Assembly: GCA_013695355.1 (NCBI GenBank)
Contig: JACDAQ010000011.1
Location: 1 to 34,591, forward strand
Length of the DNA: 34,591 nt
Direction: 5' to 3'
DNA from: Candidatus Protochlamydia sp.
GTDB lineage: Bacteria; Chlamydiota; Chlamydiia; Chlamydiales; Parachlamydiaceae
Positions 1 through 7,071 of this stretch are shown here, in pieces. Each line of letters starts with the position of its first letter. Position 1 is the first letter of the stretch. The notes beneath the pieces were generated by a model. The model had not been told where the DNA came from. It saw only the letters and a program-made list of their open reading frames with translations, and did not search any database. Position numbers and translations under genes: made by a program.

Positions 1-39
1 GCCCTTTCGGCTAGCGTGAAAGCTCTCGCGATTGAATAA
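1..39 (+). CDS. C-terminal end of an unidentified gene (partial)
   Basis: The first 12 codons are open in frame 1 and end at TAA 37-39 (ALSASVKALAIE). The other two plus-strand frames hit stops within about 20 bases. A strong hairpin begins at the stop codon, as expected for the end of a transcription unit. Too little is visible to name the protein. It could be chance, but the frame, stop and hairpin together favour a real gene end. Confidence 0.4.
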   Translation, partial: ALSASVKALAIE

Positions 40-87
40 ATAACTTTGAGGGTCATATTGATTAATATTACCCTCAAAGTTATTTTT
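38..87. terminator. Strong intrinsic terminator between convergent genes
   Basis: AAATAACTTTGAGGGT (38-53) pairs perfectly with ACCCTCAAAGTTATTT (70-85). ATATT/AATAT inside the loop can extend the stem, and the right arm runs into five T. The A-rich left flank would give a U-run on the other strand, so it could also serve the PadR gene, whose stop is at 135-137. Confidence 0.8.
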
Positions 88-134
88 CAAGCCCGAGGCT
101 TTGACGCAGCCCAAAGAGCGAAAAAACTTCAAAC

Positions 135-641
135 TCAGGTTAATAAGGCAATATCCAATTCTAAATGTGCAAGGCCCACACGAAGCGTTTTTAGCCAATA
201 AATTTTTTGAGGTGTTTGTTCGATCAAAAAAATTTCGATCTTTTTATATTTATCATGAAGTTTTTTCAATCCTCGAAGTTTCTCCTCGCAATGCTGCTGC
301 ATTTGTTCTTCGGTTGTTTCGTCAGTAAAAAAGAGTTTTAGTAAAAATTCTTCTCTATGTAGATCTTGGTCAGGAGGCCTTTTAAACCACTCTAAAAATG
401 CTTTTCTTCCAACATCAGTGAGAGTGAAAATTTCTTTTTTCCTTTTACCCACGTAGGCAGGCTCGGCAGAAACAAGTCCCTCTTTTGTAAGTAATTTGAG
501 GGTTGGGTAGATGGAAGCGTCCGACTCTTGCCAAAAGTTGTTAGTTGATTGCTTGATCATTTCGCCTATTTCATAACCGGACAGCGAGTCATTCAAAAGA
601 AACCCTAAAATAACAAACTTGGTTTTCTTCTCTTTTGGCAT
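135..641 (-). CDS. PadR-family transcriptional regulator
   Basis: This 168-residue protein has the PadR layout. An N-terminal winged helix spans about residues 8-85, with the family signatures GFLLNDSLSGYEI and ASIYPTLKLLTKEGLV followed by a basic wing (GKRKKEIFTLTDVGRKAF). The C-terminal helical dimerisation region contains REEFLLKLFF and an amphipathic helix. PadR proteins are ligand- or stress-responsive repressors that often regulate themselves and an adjacent transporter or enzyme gene. No obvious target lies beside it here, so its regulon is probably elsewhere. A GGAG ribosome site lies about 8 nt before the ATG. A perfect palindrome and a promoter with TTGACA lie just upstream, suggesting autoregulation (inference). 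Confidence 0.9.
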   Translation of the reverse strand: MPKEKKTKFVILGFLLNDSLSGYEIGEMIKQSTNNFWQESDASIYPTLKLLTKEGLVSAEPAYVGKRKKEIFTLTDVGRKAFLEWFKRPPDQDLHREEFLLKLFFTDETTEEQMQQHCEEKLRGLKKLHDKYKKIEIFLIEQTPQKIYWLKTLRVGLAHLELDIALLT

Positions 642-659
642 AAAAAATCTCCGTCAAAT

Positions 660-676
660 TACCTAATGATTAGGTA
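660..676. promoter_or_regulatory. Perfect palindrome, probable PadR operator
   Basis: TACCTAAT-G-ATTAGGTA is a perfect palindrome of two 8-bp half-sites about one central base. It lies 19-35 nt upstream of the padR ATG and abuts the -10 box, covering the likely transcription start. Its position and symmetry fit an autorepressor site for a dimeric winged-helix protein. The assignment to this PadR is inference. Confidence 0.65.
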
Positions 677-704
677 TCATTCAAAATAAGGCCTTCTTTG
701 TCAA
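676..704 (-). promoter_or_regulatory. Putative padR promoter
   Basis: On the minus strand, a consensus -35 TTGACA (699-704) is separated by 17 nt from AATGAT (676-681), a 4/6 match to TATAAT. The start would fall in the palindrome at 660-676. Confidence 0.55.
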
Positions 705-962
705 GAGTAATTTCAGCCAGTTTCCAAAATGTAATAAGTTAAGATTTGAAGCACCAATAATGAGCCATCCACGTATACAAAAAATGGGACGAATCAAAAA
801 ATTCTTGCTAAAACATGGCATTAATATTATACGCAAGGTTCAGAAATGTAAATCAATCCTTATACATTTTTTATTTTGGCCCTTACATCAAATTCATCAT
901 TTCTTTAACGAAAGTTAATAAGATAAGCTTAAATTCTCCTGAATTTACCAAATAGAGATAAA
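705..962. other. Intergenic DNA, no convincing gene
   Basis: AT-rich DNA lies between the padR promoter and the next gene. A 52-codon plus-strand frame at 760-918, starting MSHPRIQK, lacks a clear ribosome site and recognisable features, so I do not call it. Confidence 0.4.
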
Positions 963-2114
963 ATGAACTTAGCTAGCTATATAAATAATTTAATTGTTTT
1001 AGATAATACTACCCCCTATTTTGCCTTTCTAGTTGAAAATAAAAAATGGGCTATAAAAAACGGCCAGCTGGTCTATCAGTTGAATCCAAATTATTATGAC
1101 TTGAGACCTTTCGCACTTGTCTTGAAAAAGATTAATGAAGATTTAGACTTATTCAATCCCAATAGCTCTTATGTTAGCGGGATTAAAATTAATAGTTTTA
1201 AAACTCTTTTAGAAAGTAAAGTCGCCCTCTTTCACGAAAAAAATTCAACGAACTTTGGAAAATTCAAAAAAATTATACTGCGCCTTTTTTTTGGTGATAT
1301 CGATGATCTAAAAAATAAGATTATTAGGAAGATGAATGAATTTCAAAGAAGGTGGCCTCATAGAGATAACTCTTCTTCTGTGATACCAGTTGTCAAAACA
1401 AATGCGCTGAATGCCTATATGGAAAATCCTGTAGGCTGTTCACGTAACTTCAAATCCGTTATTTTTTTAGATATCCAAAGCATCGCCCATTCTTCCCGAA
1501 TGGAAAAAAATCTTACTTCAGTAGAGTCTTACTTAAAATACATTAGCGGGTCTAACGTTATCAATTTAAAGGAACCAGTTTGCATTGCATTTGTCAGGGA
1601 TTGTTTTAAGGAATTAAACAAAGAAACTTCGATCCGCCTGGTGGAGTGGCTGATCGAGCAAAATACATTTAATGTCGAGCTATGGGGTGATTCAATTAGC
1701 GGTTTACTGGAAAGGGAAAAAGACGGACAGCCTCTCAATCCCTTCTCGATCGAAAAGCTAATTGGTTTTTACCGTTCTAATTACGAAGCCTTGAAAACTT
1801 CAATTTCTGTGAATGACCCACTTGTTTTAAATGCTCTTTCAAGCCTTATAAATATTGAGCCTAACAATGATCGTGTGATTGACATTGCAACTTGGGTAAT
1901 GAATCAAAATGAGTTTGATATCTCTTCATGTGAGCCTTGGTTAAAAATTTTTCAGGCTAAAGAAAGGCAATTTATTAATTCTCCTAATCTTTATTATCCT
2001 TTGCTTAATTTGATTGTAGCAAAAGTAAAACAGGTAATAGGAGAGAAGATTTTGGCCGATCAAATCGAGGATCATACCATTAAAGATTATTTAAATATAA
2101 AACTCTCTTTGTAA
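963..2114 (+). CDS. Hypothetical protein, 383 residues
   Basis: I do not recognise a family. The protein is predicted soluble, with no signal peptide or membrane segment. It has a Lys/Arg-rich stretch around residues 95-135 (KFKKIILRLFF, KNKIIRKMNEFQRRW) and a mostly helical C-terminal half. The start ATG follows AGAGATAAA, a weak purine-rich site. The gene stands alone, convergent with hipA only 11 nt away. AT-rich composition and lack of recognisable relatives suggest a lineage-specific gene, possibly a secreted effector as in other amoeba-associated chlamydiae, but nothing in the sequence proves this. Confidence 0.75.
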   Translation: MNLASYINNLIVLDNTTPYFAFLVENKKWAIKNGQLVYQLNPNYYDLRPFALVLKKINEDLDLFNPNSSYVSGIKINSFKTLLESKVALFHEKNSTNFGKFKKIILRLFFGDIDDLKNKIIRKMNEFQRRWPHRDNSSSVIPVVKTNALNAYMENPVGCSRNFKSVIFLDIQSIAHSSRMEKNLTSVESYLKYISGSNVINLKEPVCIAFVRDCFKELNKETSIRLVEWLIEQNTFNVELWGDSISGLLEREKDGQPLNPFSIEKLIGFYRSNYEALKTSISVNDPLVLNALSSLINIEPNNDRVIDIATWVMNQNEFDISSCEPWLKIFQAKERQFINSPNLYYPLLNLIVAKVKQVIGEKILADQIEDHTIKDYLNIKLSL

Positions 2115-2125
2115 ATTTTGAAATT

Positions 2126-3352
2126 TTATCGGTAGTTCCATAAAGGAATAGTTTGTAGATGAATTGATATAATTTCTAAAACATTCTCTTCAATGTCTAA
2201 ACCTTCAGCAGAATCAAACGCCTTTGCAAAAAGGCTGACTGTTTCAAGCACCGTATCGGTAATAGCTTTTTCAGGAAATTTTGATTTGGCTGCAAAACGT
2301 TTAAACTCATCCAGTGCCAAAGAATTAAATGCTTTAGAGCCATTAAAATTTAATGCCAACAGATCACCGGGTAAATAGGGCAAAGTGGAAACAAAGTCAT
2401 AGGCTGGGGCAAGTTTAGGAGTTCTTCTGTCTGGATAGATCAAAGACCAATTTTTAAGGTGCATATCTCCATTTCCTATTAATGCATTAAAAATAAAGCG
2501 CCGGATAAATTCAAGCAATCCTTCTAATCCTATTTCAGCCCAAATGACTTGGGCAATGTTTCGATAGTTGGCCGCCTTGTATTTTTTTTCGGGATAAACT
2601 CCAAAGACCTGCGCAAAATCTTCGATGTGAATGGCTTGTCCCTGCTGATCTCGATCAAATCGTTTAATGACAAAGGCATGGGAACCAAGTCTCTCCATTT
2701 CTTTTGGAAGCCCTTTTATTTGCTCCAAAGGTATTAAAGCAGTTTCTGGTACTTCGATACCTATCTGCCTTGCAAGTTCCATCATAGCATATTCATTTTG
2801 AGGCACCCCCGTAAAAGAGGGGGAGGGTAATTTAACAATCCAAGATCCGCCAATACCATCCACTGGGATTGTTAGCTTTGCCTGTTTATCCCAAATGGCC
2901 GAAAATTTTAATTGAACTCCTCCTAGCGAAAAATGCAAGGCACCATCTGAAATATTTTCTTTAGCTTGAGATTTTGGCTTTTTATTTCCCCTATTTGGTG
3001 CTAGCAAGTTGCCTACGGTTTTTATGGCTCCGGGCAAATCATTTCCAAGAGCGCCAAATAAATTGAATTCTCTTTCAGAACTAATATTAGCTCTGGAAGC
3101 TAAGTATTCACGCATATATCCTTCAGGCAATAAATTAGCAAAAAATGGCGGTAACCTTGTCCTTGTTGTCTTGATGTCAGTTAACAAATTACCCGCTTCA
3201 TCTTTAAAAGATAGGCTAAGTGTTGGGCGGGCATTATTATCTATATATTCCTGGGAAAAGGAAAATAGATTTCTATCTCCTGGTAGATTGGCAAGGGATC
3301 CAATTTGCTGATTGTGTAAAAATATTTCCTGAACGGATATATTACTGTTCAT
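2126..3352 (-). CDS. hipA: HipA-family serine/threonine kinase toxin
   Basis: This is a HipA-type kinase, the toxin of type II HipBA modules. In E. coli HipA phosphorylates glutamyl-tRNA synthetase and causes dormancy. The N-terminal lobe (about 1-100) is followed by GGVQLKFS, FVIKRFDR, HIEDFAQVFG, and the catalytic blocks NGDMHLKN (Asp296) and PAYDF (Asp319). The 23-residue spacing of these two Asp matches E. coli HipA D309/D332, so the kinase looks intact. I start at the ATG at 3352, giving 408 residues, because the HipA domain begins there and it overlaps the hipB stop by 11 nt. The frame stays open upstream, but that would add 23 unrelated residues encoded inside hipB. Translational coupling to hipB is likely. 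Confidence 0.9.
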   Translation of the reverse strand: MNSNISVQEIFLHNQQIGSLANLPGDRNLFSFSQEYIDNNARPTLSLSFKDEAGNLLTDIKTTRTRLPPFFANLLPEGYMREYLASRANISSEREFNLFGALGNDLPGAIKTVGNLLAPNRGNKKPKSQAKENISDGALHFSLGGVQLKFSAIWDKQAKLTIPVDGIGGSWIVKLPSPSFTGVPQNEYAMMELARQIGIEVPETALIPLEQIKGLPKEMERLGSHAFVIKRFDRDQQGQAIHIEDFAQVFGVYPEKKYKAANYRNIAQVIWAEIGLEGLLEFIRRFIFNALIGNGDMHLKNWSLIYPDRRTPKLAPAYDFVSTLPYLPGDLLALNFNGSKAFNSLALDEFKRFAAKSKFPEKAITDTVLETVSLFAKAFDSAEGLDIEENVLEIISIHLQTIPLWNYR

Positions 3353-3647
3353 CTTCATCCTCATCAAGGCGATACATTGGGCGAGGTTTATTAGTTTTTC
3401 CTGCATCACGCTGCAGCGCAAGGACTGTCTGCACTAAAGGACGAGGAACAAGCATAATTTCTAATTCTAAAGAACGAGCAAGTTCAATCAGGCTCGAAGC
3501 CCGCAGATTTACCAAACCGGTTTCAATTTTTGAAATATGACTTTGGGGTACACCAACTTTTGCAGCCAGGGCCCTTTGGCTCAAGCCCAATTTTATGCGA
3601 CTTTTTTTGAGGGCAATTCCAAGGTATTCAATAGAGTAAGGTGTCAT
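3342..3647 (-). CDS. hipB: HipB-like HTH antitoxin
   Basis: This 101-residue Cro/C1-type helix-turn-helix protein begins the operon and overlaps hipA by 11 nt. The HTH lies at about residues 8-62, with LGIALKKSRIKLGLSQRALA, then VGVPQSHISKIETG as recognition region. The tail ends in a very acidic DEDEDEQ. HipB antitoxins bind HipA, cover its DNA-facing side and repress the operon. The tail here is longer than the E. coli protein (about 88 residues). The promoter upstream is framed by a perfect 9-bp inverted repeat, fitting autoregulation. Confidence 0.88.
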   Translation of the reverse strand: MTPYSIEYLGIALKKSRIKLGLSQRALAAKVGVPQSHISKIETGLVNLRASSLIELARSLELEIMLVPRPLVQTVLALQRDAGKTNKPRPMYRLDEDEDEQ

Positions 3648-3699
3648 GATATGTAATCCTATATCAAAGCTTTAATTATATATGCTATCACATATCATG
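3645..3699 (-). promoter_or_regulatory. hipBA promoter framed by a perfect inverted repeat
   Basis: A perfect TATAAT is present on the minus strand (3675-3680). CATGATATG (3645-3653, including the hipB start codon) and its exact complement CATATCATG (3691-3699) lie on either side, 37 nt apart. This arrangement suits two HipB dimers flanking or looping the promoter. The -35 box is weak (CTTTCA at 17 nt spacing). Confidence 0.6.
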
Positions 3700-3981
3700 A
3701 AAGTGATTTTGCTACAAGCTCTCATATTTAAAGGACGTCAAATGTATTTATTTATAGGAGAATGTTGCTAGCTAAAAATTACATTTTTTAACTAATTTCC
3801 ATTTAGCTGTATTAAGCTAATTGAAATTTTACTTATTTACATAATAATTTGAAAATTGTAAAATTAAACTAAAGAATTTTTAACAATTTCTCAATGCTTC
3901 AAATTAATTTTTTTCAGTAAAATTGTTATTAGAGATCCAAATTTAATTAATTTATTTATTAATTTAACAAAAGAGTTTATT
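3700..3981. other. AT-rich intergenic DNA
   Basis: Between the hipBA operator and the Sufu-domain gene I see only AT-rich sequence with many short T and A runs and no supportable reading frame. AAAGAG just before 3982 serves as ribosome site for the next gene. Confidence 0.5.
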
Positions 3982-4620
3982 ATGTGCGATTTTTTCGAAG
4001 AGGCGTGGGCAGAGAGAGAAGAAAAAGTCTATAAATCTTTTTTCCCAAACATGCCTGAAACCATTATAACTCCAATAGATCCGAGTAAAGTAGCAATCGG
4101 CGGCGAAATACTTGTTTTGTCTTGCGCGGGTGTATTTGAAATACCTCCTACTATGGATAAGAAATACTGGGCTTATATCACCTCAGGATTGAGTAACCCC
4201 TTTGGTGATGAACCAGAAGAAACTTCAGGTTTTGGTTTGGAGTTGCTGATTAGAGTTCCTGAGCAATCTCCGTGGGCAATTAACTTCCTCTTCAATTTAA
4301 TGGGTTATATTTTTGAGACTCAAAATCCTTTTGATAAAGGGGATCGAATGCCTCTAAATGGTCCAATTTTAGCAGGATCTGATTCTGCATTGAACACAGT
4401 CTTATTTTGGCCTCCTGAAGATCTGAATAATTCATTTCAACTTAAAAGTGGAAGTGTCCAGCTGCTCGAAGTAATGGGAATAACCGAAGACGAGTATCAA
4501 TTCGCAAAAAAATCATCGAGCGAAGCACTTTATCAAGAGCTGAAAAAGCTTCCAAACTTTCCTATTACCGATGTCAACCGGAATACTTGTTTTGAAAAAA
4601 AAAGTAAGCGTCTCGTTTGA
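3982..4620 (+). CDS. Suppressor-of-fused (SUFU) domain protein
   Basis: The 212-residue protein matches the SUFU-like domain family. The blocks are YWAYITSGLSNPFGDEPEE, then SGFGLELLIRV, PWAINFLFNLMGYIFETQNPF, GDRMPLNGPI, and a C-terminal strand-rich segment with LLEVMGITEDEYQFAK. In animals Sufu binds Gli factors. In bacteria single-domain SUFU proteins are frequently immunity proteins of polymorphic toxin systems. No toxin gene adjoins it, so it may be an orphan immunity protein or a host-directed protein. No signal peptide or membrane segment is seen. The C-terminal tail is short and basic (KKSKRL). Confidence 0.85.
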   Translation: MCDFFEEAWAEREEKVYKSFFPNMPETIITPIDPSKVAIGGEILVLSCAGVFEIPPTMDKKYWAYITSGLSNPFGDEPEETSGFGLELLIRVPEQSPWAINFLFNLMGYIFETQNPFDKGDRMPLNGPILAGSDSALNTVLFWPPEDLNNSFQLKSGSVQLLEVMGITEDEYQFAKKSSSEALYQELKKLPNFPITDVNRNTCFEKKSKRLV

Positions 4621-5020
4621 AAATAGAAATTTCAATATGCTTGACTTCCTAAGGAAAATTTGTTTTTGGAAGATTTTTTAACCTATATATAAAATTTGTG
4701 ATCCTTTTAAGAGACTATTTTTTAAAAATAGGGAAAAAAAATTTTAATGAAAGCTATTTGCGATTCCTCATCCCTAAAAAATCTTCTAAGAGTTTTATTT
4801 GCCCCAATCGTATTTTTCTAATTGATTTCAAACGGTAAATGCGTTAAACTTTGGTTTTTATTGTTATTTAAAACATAGAAACCTGAGTTTGAATTGCCCT
4901 TTGCTTACGATTCAGAGAGTTTTTCTTGCGCATTATTTGGCGGGAAATGTAAGAACTTTTTATGGCAAATCAATTCAAAATGGGGTTGTAGAATGATTAT
5001 TTATTGTTAAGAGGTTTGCA
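4621..5020. other. Intergenic region upstream of rplU
   Basis: This 400-nt AT-rich gap has no supportable gene. It contains a candidate promoter at 4822-4850, and AAGAGG about 8 nt before the rplU ATG is a good ribosome site. A long 5' leader (about 160 nt) would result from that promoter, but I see no clear L21 autoregulatory hairpin. Confidence 0.5.
4822..4850 (+). promoter_or_regulatory. Candidate promoter for rplU-rpmA
   Basis: TTGATT (4822-4827), a 17-nt spacer and TAAACT (4845-4850) give a 4/6 + 4/6 match to the housekeeping sigma consensus. Other weak combinations exist in this AT-rich gap. Confidence 0.35.
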
Positions 5021-5371
5021 ATGTACGCCATAATTAAGTCAGGTGGAAAACAATATCGCGTCCAAAAAGGTGACGTGATCGATGTTGAGCTCCTAAGCGC
5101 CGATGAAGGTGCTCAAGTTGAATTCGGGGACGTCTTGTTCTCTTTTGATGGTTCGGAGACCCAATTCGGTTCGCCAAGTATTCCTAACTTTCTAGTTTAC
5201 GGTGAAGTAGTCGGAATGGTAAAAGGGGAAAAAGTGACAGGTTTGAAATACAAGCCTAGCCATAACCAATGCCGTAAATGGGGTCACCGTCAACGCTACA
5301 CTCGTGTAAAAATAACCGGAATTGGCGGCAATAAGCAAAGCCATTCAAAGGAAGGAAAGCATGGCTCATAA
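5021..5371 (+). CDS. rplU: 50S ribosomal protein L21
   Basis: L21 binds 23S rRNA in the large subunit. The start [14 protein letters not shown] and the block [23 protein letters not shown] are diagnostic. At 116 residues it is a little longer than the usual about 103, with a C-terminal extension ([17 protein letters not shown]) that encodes the ribosome site and start of the next gene. Its last 11 nt overlap rpmA, implying translational coupling. The order rplU-rpmA-obgE matches Chlamydia. Confidence 0.97.
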   Translation: MYAIIKSGGKQYRVQKGDVIDVELLSADEGAQVEFGDVLFSFDGSETQFGSPSIPNFLVYGEVVGMVKGEKVTGLKYKPSHNQCRKWGHRQRYTRVKITGIGGNKQSHSKEGKHGS

Positions 5372-5612
5372 GAAAGGTCAGGGTTCAACCCGTAACGGAC
5401 GTGATTCTCATTCGAAACGTCTTGGAATTAAAGTAGGATCTGGCCAGGTGGTCAGAGCAGGAAGCATCCTCTGCAGGCAACGTGGAACAAAATGGCATCC
5501 GGCGAAAAATGTAGGCCGAGGAACTGATGATACTCTTTTTGCTTTGGCAGATGGAATTGTCTCTTTCCGTAAAACGAATAAGACATACATATCGATTGAA
5601 ACTGGCGTCTAA
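5361..5612 (+). CDS. rpmA: 50S ribosomal protein L27
   Basis: L27 lies near the peptidyl-transferase centre. The start at 5361 ([16 protein letters not shown]) is chosen because it gives the canonical N terminus and follows AAGGAAGG within rplU. The frame extends 13 codons upstream, but that would be an artefact. The 83-residue length is normal. It lacks the cleavable N-terminal extension typical of Firmicutes. [12 protein letters not shown] and [21 protein letters not shown] are conserved. Confidence 0.97.
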   Translation: MAHKKGQGSTRNGRDSHSKRLGIKVGSGQVVRAGSILCRQRGTKWHPAKNVGRGTDDTLFALADGIVSFRKTNKTYISIETGV

Positions 5613-5671
5613 GACCCGTTCAAAATCTTCGATCGGATATTGAACAGGTTCTAAGAGGCCTAATCAAATCT

Positions 5672-5696
5672 TTGTGCGGCCTTTATGGCCGCACAA
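5672..5696. terminator. Perfect GC-rich hairpin after rpmA
   Basis: TTGTGCGGCC, a loop of TTTAT, and GGCCGCACAA form a perfect 10-bp stem 60 nt after the rpmA stop. There is no T-run after it, so it may act as a Rho-independent-like pause or an mRNA 3'-end stabiliser rather than a classical terminator. Confidence 0.6.
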
Positions 5697-5802
5697 GTAT
5701 GCATCTAACCCTTCACATTGTTTTTTCATTGCTCGATTATTTATTTCCAATTGCCTATCCCCATCAATTATATCTTCAAGGCTTTGTTCCTTGAAAGTTA
5801 AT

Positions 5803-5867
5803 CTCTGTGCTCTCTACGAGCTCTGTGGTAGTAAAACTTAACTACAGAGCTCGCAAAGAGCACAGAG
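5803..5867. repeat. Imperfect palindrome, CTCTGTG-type dispersed repeat, upstream of obgE
   Basis: The left arm beginning CTCTGTGCTCTCTACGAGC pairs with the right arm ending CGCAAAGAGCACAGAG, about 29 bp with a few mismatches and a short AT loop. A shorter related palindrome with the same CTCTGTG and GCTCTGTGGT core lies downstream of obgE at 7002-7048. This suggests a genome-dispersed palindromic element. Confidence 0.7.
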
Positions 5868-5957
5868 AGCCGATATACCAAAATATTTTTTGCGTATAGC
5901 TCGTTTTTTAACAGTCTTTGGAAGTCAATACTTCTTAATCAATAGGATGACTGAATT

Positions 5958-6965
5958 ATGTTTATCGATCGCGTTGTTATAGATTTTGCAGCAGGAAAGG
6001 GTGGAAATGGCGTTGTGGCATGGCGCCGCGAAAAATATATTCCTAAAGGAGGCCCTGCCGGTGGGAATGGAGGCAAAGGAGGATCGATAATTTTAGAATC
6101 TGACACGCAGATTTCATCTCTGGATTGGTTTAGGCACCGCAGATTGATCAAGGCCCAAAACGGTGGAGAGGGGGGAGGAAATTGCCGCCAAGGTAAGACT
6201 GGCAAGGATTTAATTTTAAAAGTCCCTTGCGGTACCTTAGTTAAAGATTCTGCTACAGGTGAAATTTTATACGACTTCGTCAATGATAAAGAACAGTTCA
6301 TTTTATGCAAAGGGGGGCGCGGAGGGCGCGGAAATGAAAGTTTCAAATCTCCTACTCACCAGGCGCCTAACTTCTTTACCGAAGGCGCTGAAGGAGAAAC
6401 GCATCAAGTAGAATTAGAACTTAAGCTTATTGCGGATGTGGGCTTAGTTGGATTCCCAAATGCCGGGAAATCCACCCTCATTTCAACCCTGGCAGGTTTA
6501 CGTGTGAAAGTTGCCGCTTACCCTTTTACTACGCTTCAGCCTAATTTAGGTTTTATTGAACTTAGTAATTACCAGCGGATCTATATCGCAGATATTCCTG
6601 GAATCATCGAAGGTGCCAGCAATAATAAGGGCTTGGGCCTGGAATTCTTGCGTCATGTTGAAAGAACGAAGTTGCTGATTTTTATATTAGATGCCTCCGG
6701 CATTGATGGAAGAACGCCTTCAAAAGACTTTCAGATCCTCAGAGATGAAATTAAAGCTTACAATCCTGAATTATTAGACCGGCCTTATTTGGTGGCCCTC
6801 AATAAAATAGATACGGAAGAAGCGGAAGAACATATCAATGAATTTGTGCAAAAATTTAGTTTACCGTCTCATTCGTTATTTAAAATTTCTGCGGCTTATG
6901 GCGAAGGATTGCAGCCTCTCGTAGAGGAAATGACCAAACGGATGACTATTGACCAGAAATACTAG
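5958..6965 (+). CDS. obgE: Obg-family GTPase (ribosome assembly)
   Basis: ObgE is an essential GTPase in large-subunit maturation and stress response. The glycine-rich Obg fold occupies residues 1-157 (GGPAGGNGGKGGS, KGGRGGRGNESFKS). It is followed by the G domain: G1 GFPNAGKST, switch/G2 around YPFTTLQPN, G3 DIPGIIEGA, G4 NKID, and G5 SAAYGEG. At 335 residues it ends after the G domain and lacks the C-terminal OCT domain of longer relatives, as I recall for other chlamydial Obg proteins. The weak ribosome site (AGGATGA) is 9 nt from the ATG. It follows rplU-rpmA in the usual order but probably has its own transcript, given the hairpins in between. Confidence 0.97.
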   Translation: MFIDRVVIDFAAGKGGNGVVAWRREKYIPKGGPAGGNGGKGGSIILESDTQISSLDWFRHRRLIKAQNGGEGGGNCRQGKTGKDLILKVPCGTLVKDSATGEILYDFVNDKEQFILCKGGRGGRGNESFKSPTHQAPNFFTEGAEGETHQVELELKLIADVGLVGFPNAGKSTLISTLAGLRVKVAAYPFTTLQPNLGFIELSNYQRIYIADIPGIIEGASNNKGLGLEFLRHVERTKLLIFILDASGIDGRTPSKDFQILRDEIKAYNPELLDRPYLVALNKIDTEEAEEHINEFVQKFSLPSHSLFKISAAYGEGLQPLVEEMTKRMTIDQKY

Positions 6966-7001
6966 CTTAAATAAAAAAAGAATTTAATTATTTATTGTGC
7001 C

Positions 7002-7048
7002 CTCTGTGTGCTCTGTGGTTTTAAAAATTACCACCAAGAGCCCACAGA
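7002..7048. repeat. Imperfect palindrome, CTCTGTG-type repeat, downstream of obgE
   Basis: CTCTGTGTGCTCTGTGGT (7002-7019) is complementary, with two or three mismatches, to ACCACCAAGAGCCCACAGA (7030-7048). It shares its core with the palindrome at 5803-5867 and sits between convergent obgE and the gene at 7072, where it could also end transcription. Confidence 0.65.
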
Positions 7049-7071
7049 AAAAGAACTGAGAACTCCATTAA

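Larger units (their letters stand above)
5613..5957. other. rpmA-obgE intergenic region with two hairpins
   Basis: No gene is seen in these 345 nt. The gap holds a GC-rich hairpin (5672-5696) after rpmA, a 65-nt imperfect palindrome (5803-5867), and AT-rich DNA leading to obgE, whose ATG follows AGGATGACTGAATT. Confidence 0.6.

Noticed and set aside
760-918. 52-codon plus-strand reading frame upstream of the first hypothetical gene
   Set aside because: No ribosome site, odd composition rich in His, Phe and Lys, and no recognisable motif; most likely chance in AT-rich DNA.
3009-3540. Reading frames of about 100 codons opposite hipA and hipB
   Set aside because: They are antisense to well-supported genes and have no ribosome sites or family features.
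4663-4790. GGAAGATTTTTT and AAAAAATCTTCT complementary arms about 100 nt apart
   Set aside because: A/T-rich arms this far apart are expected by chance in such DNA.
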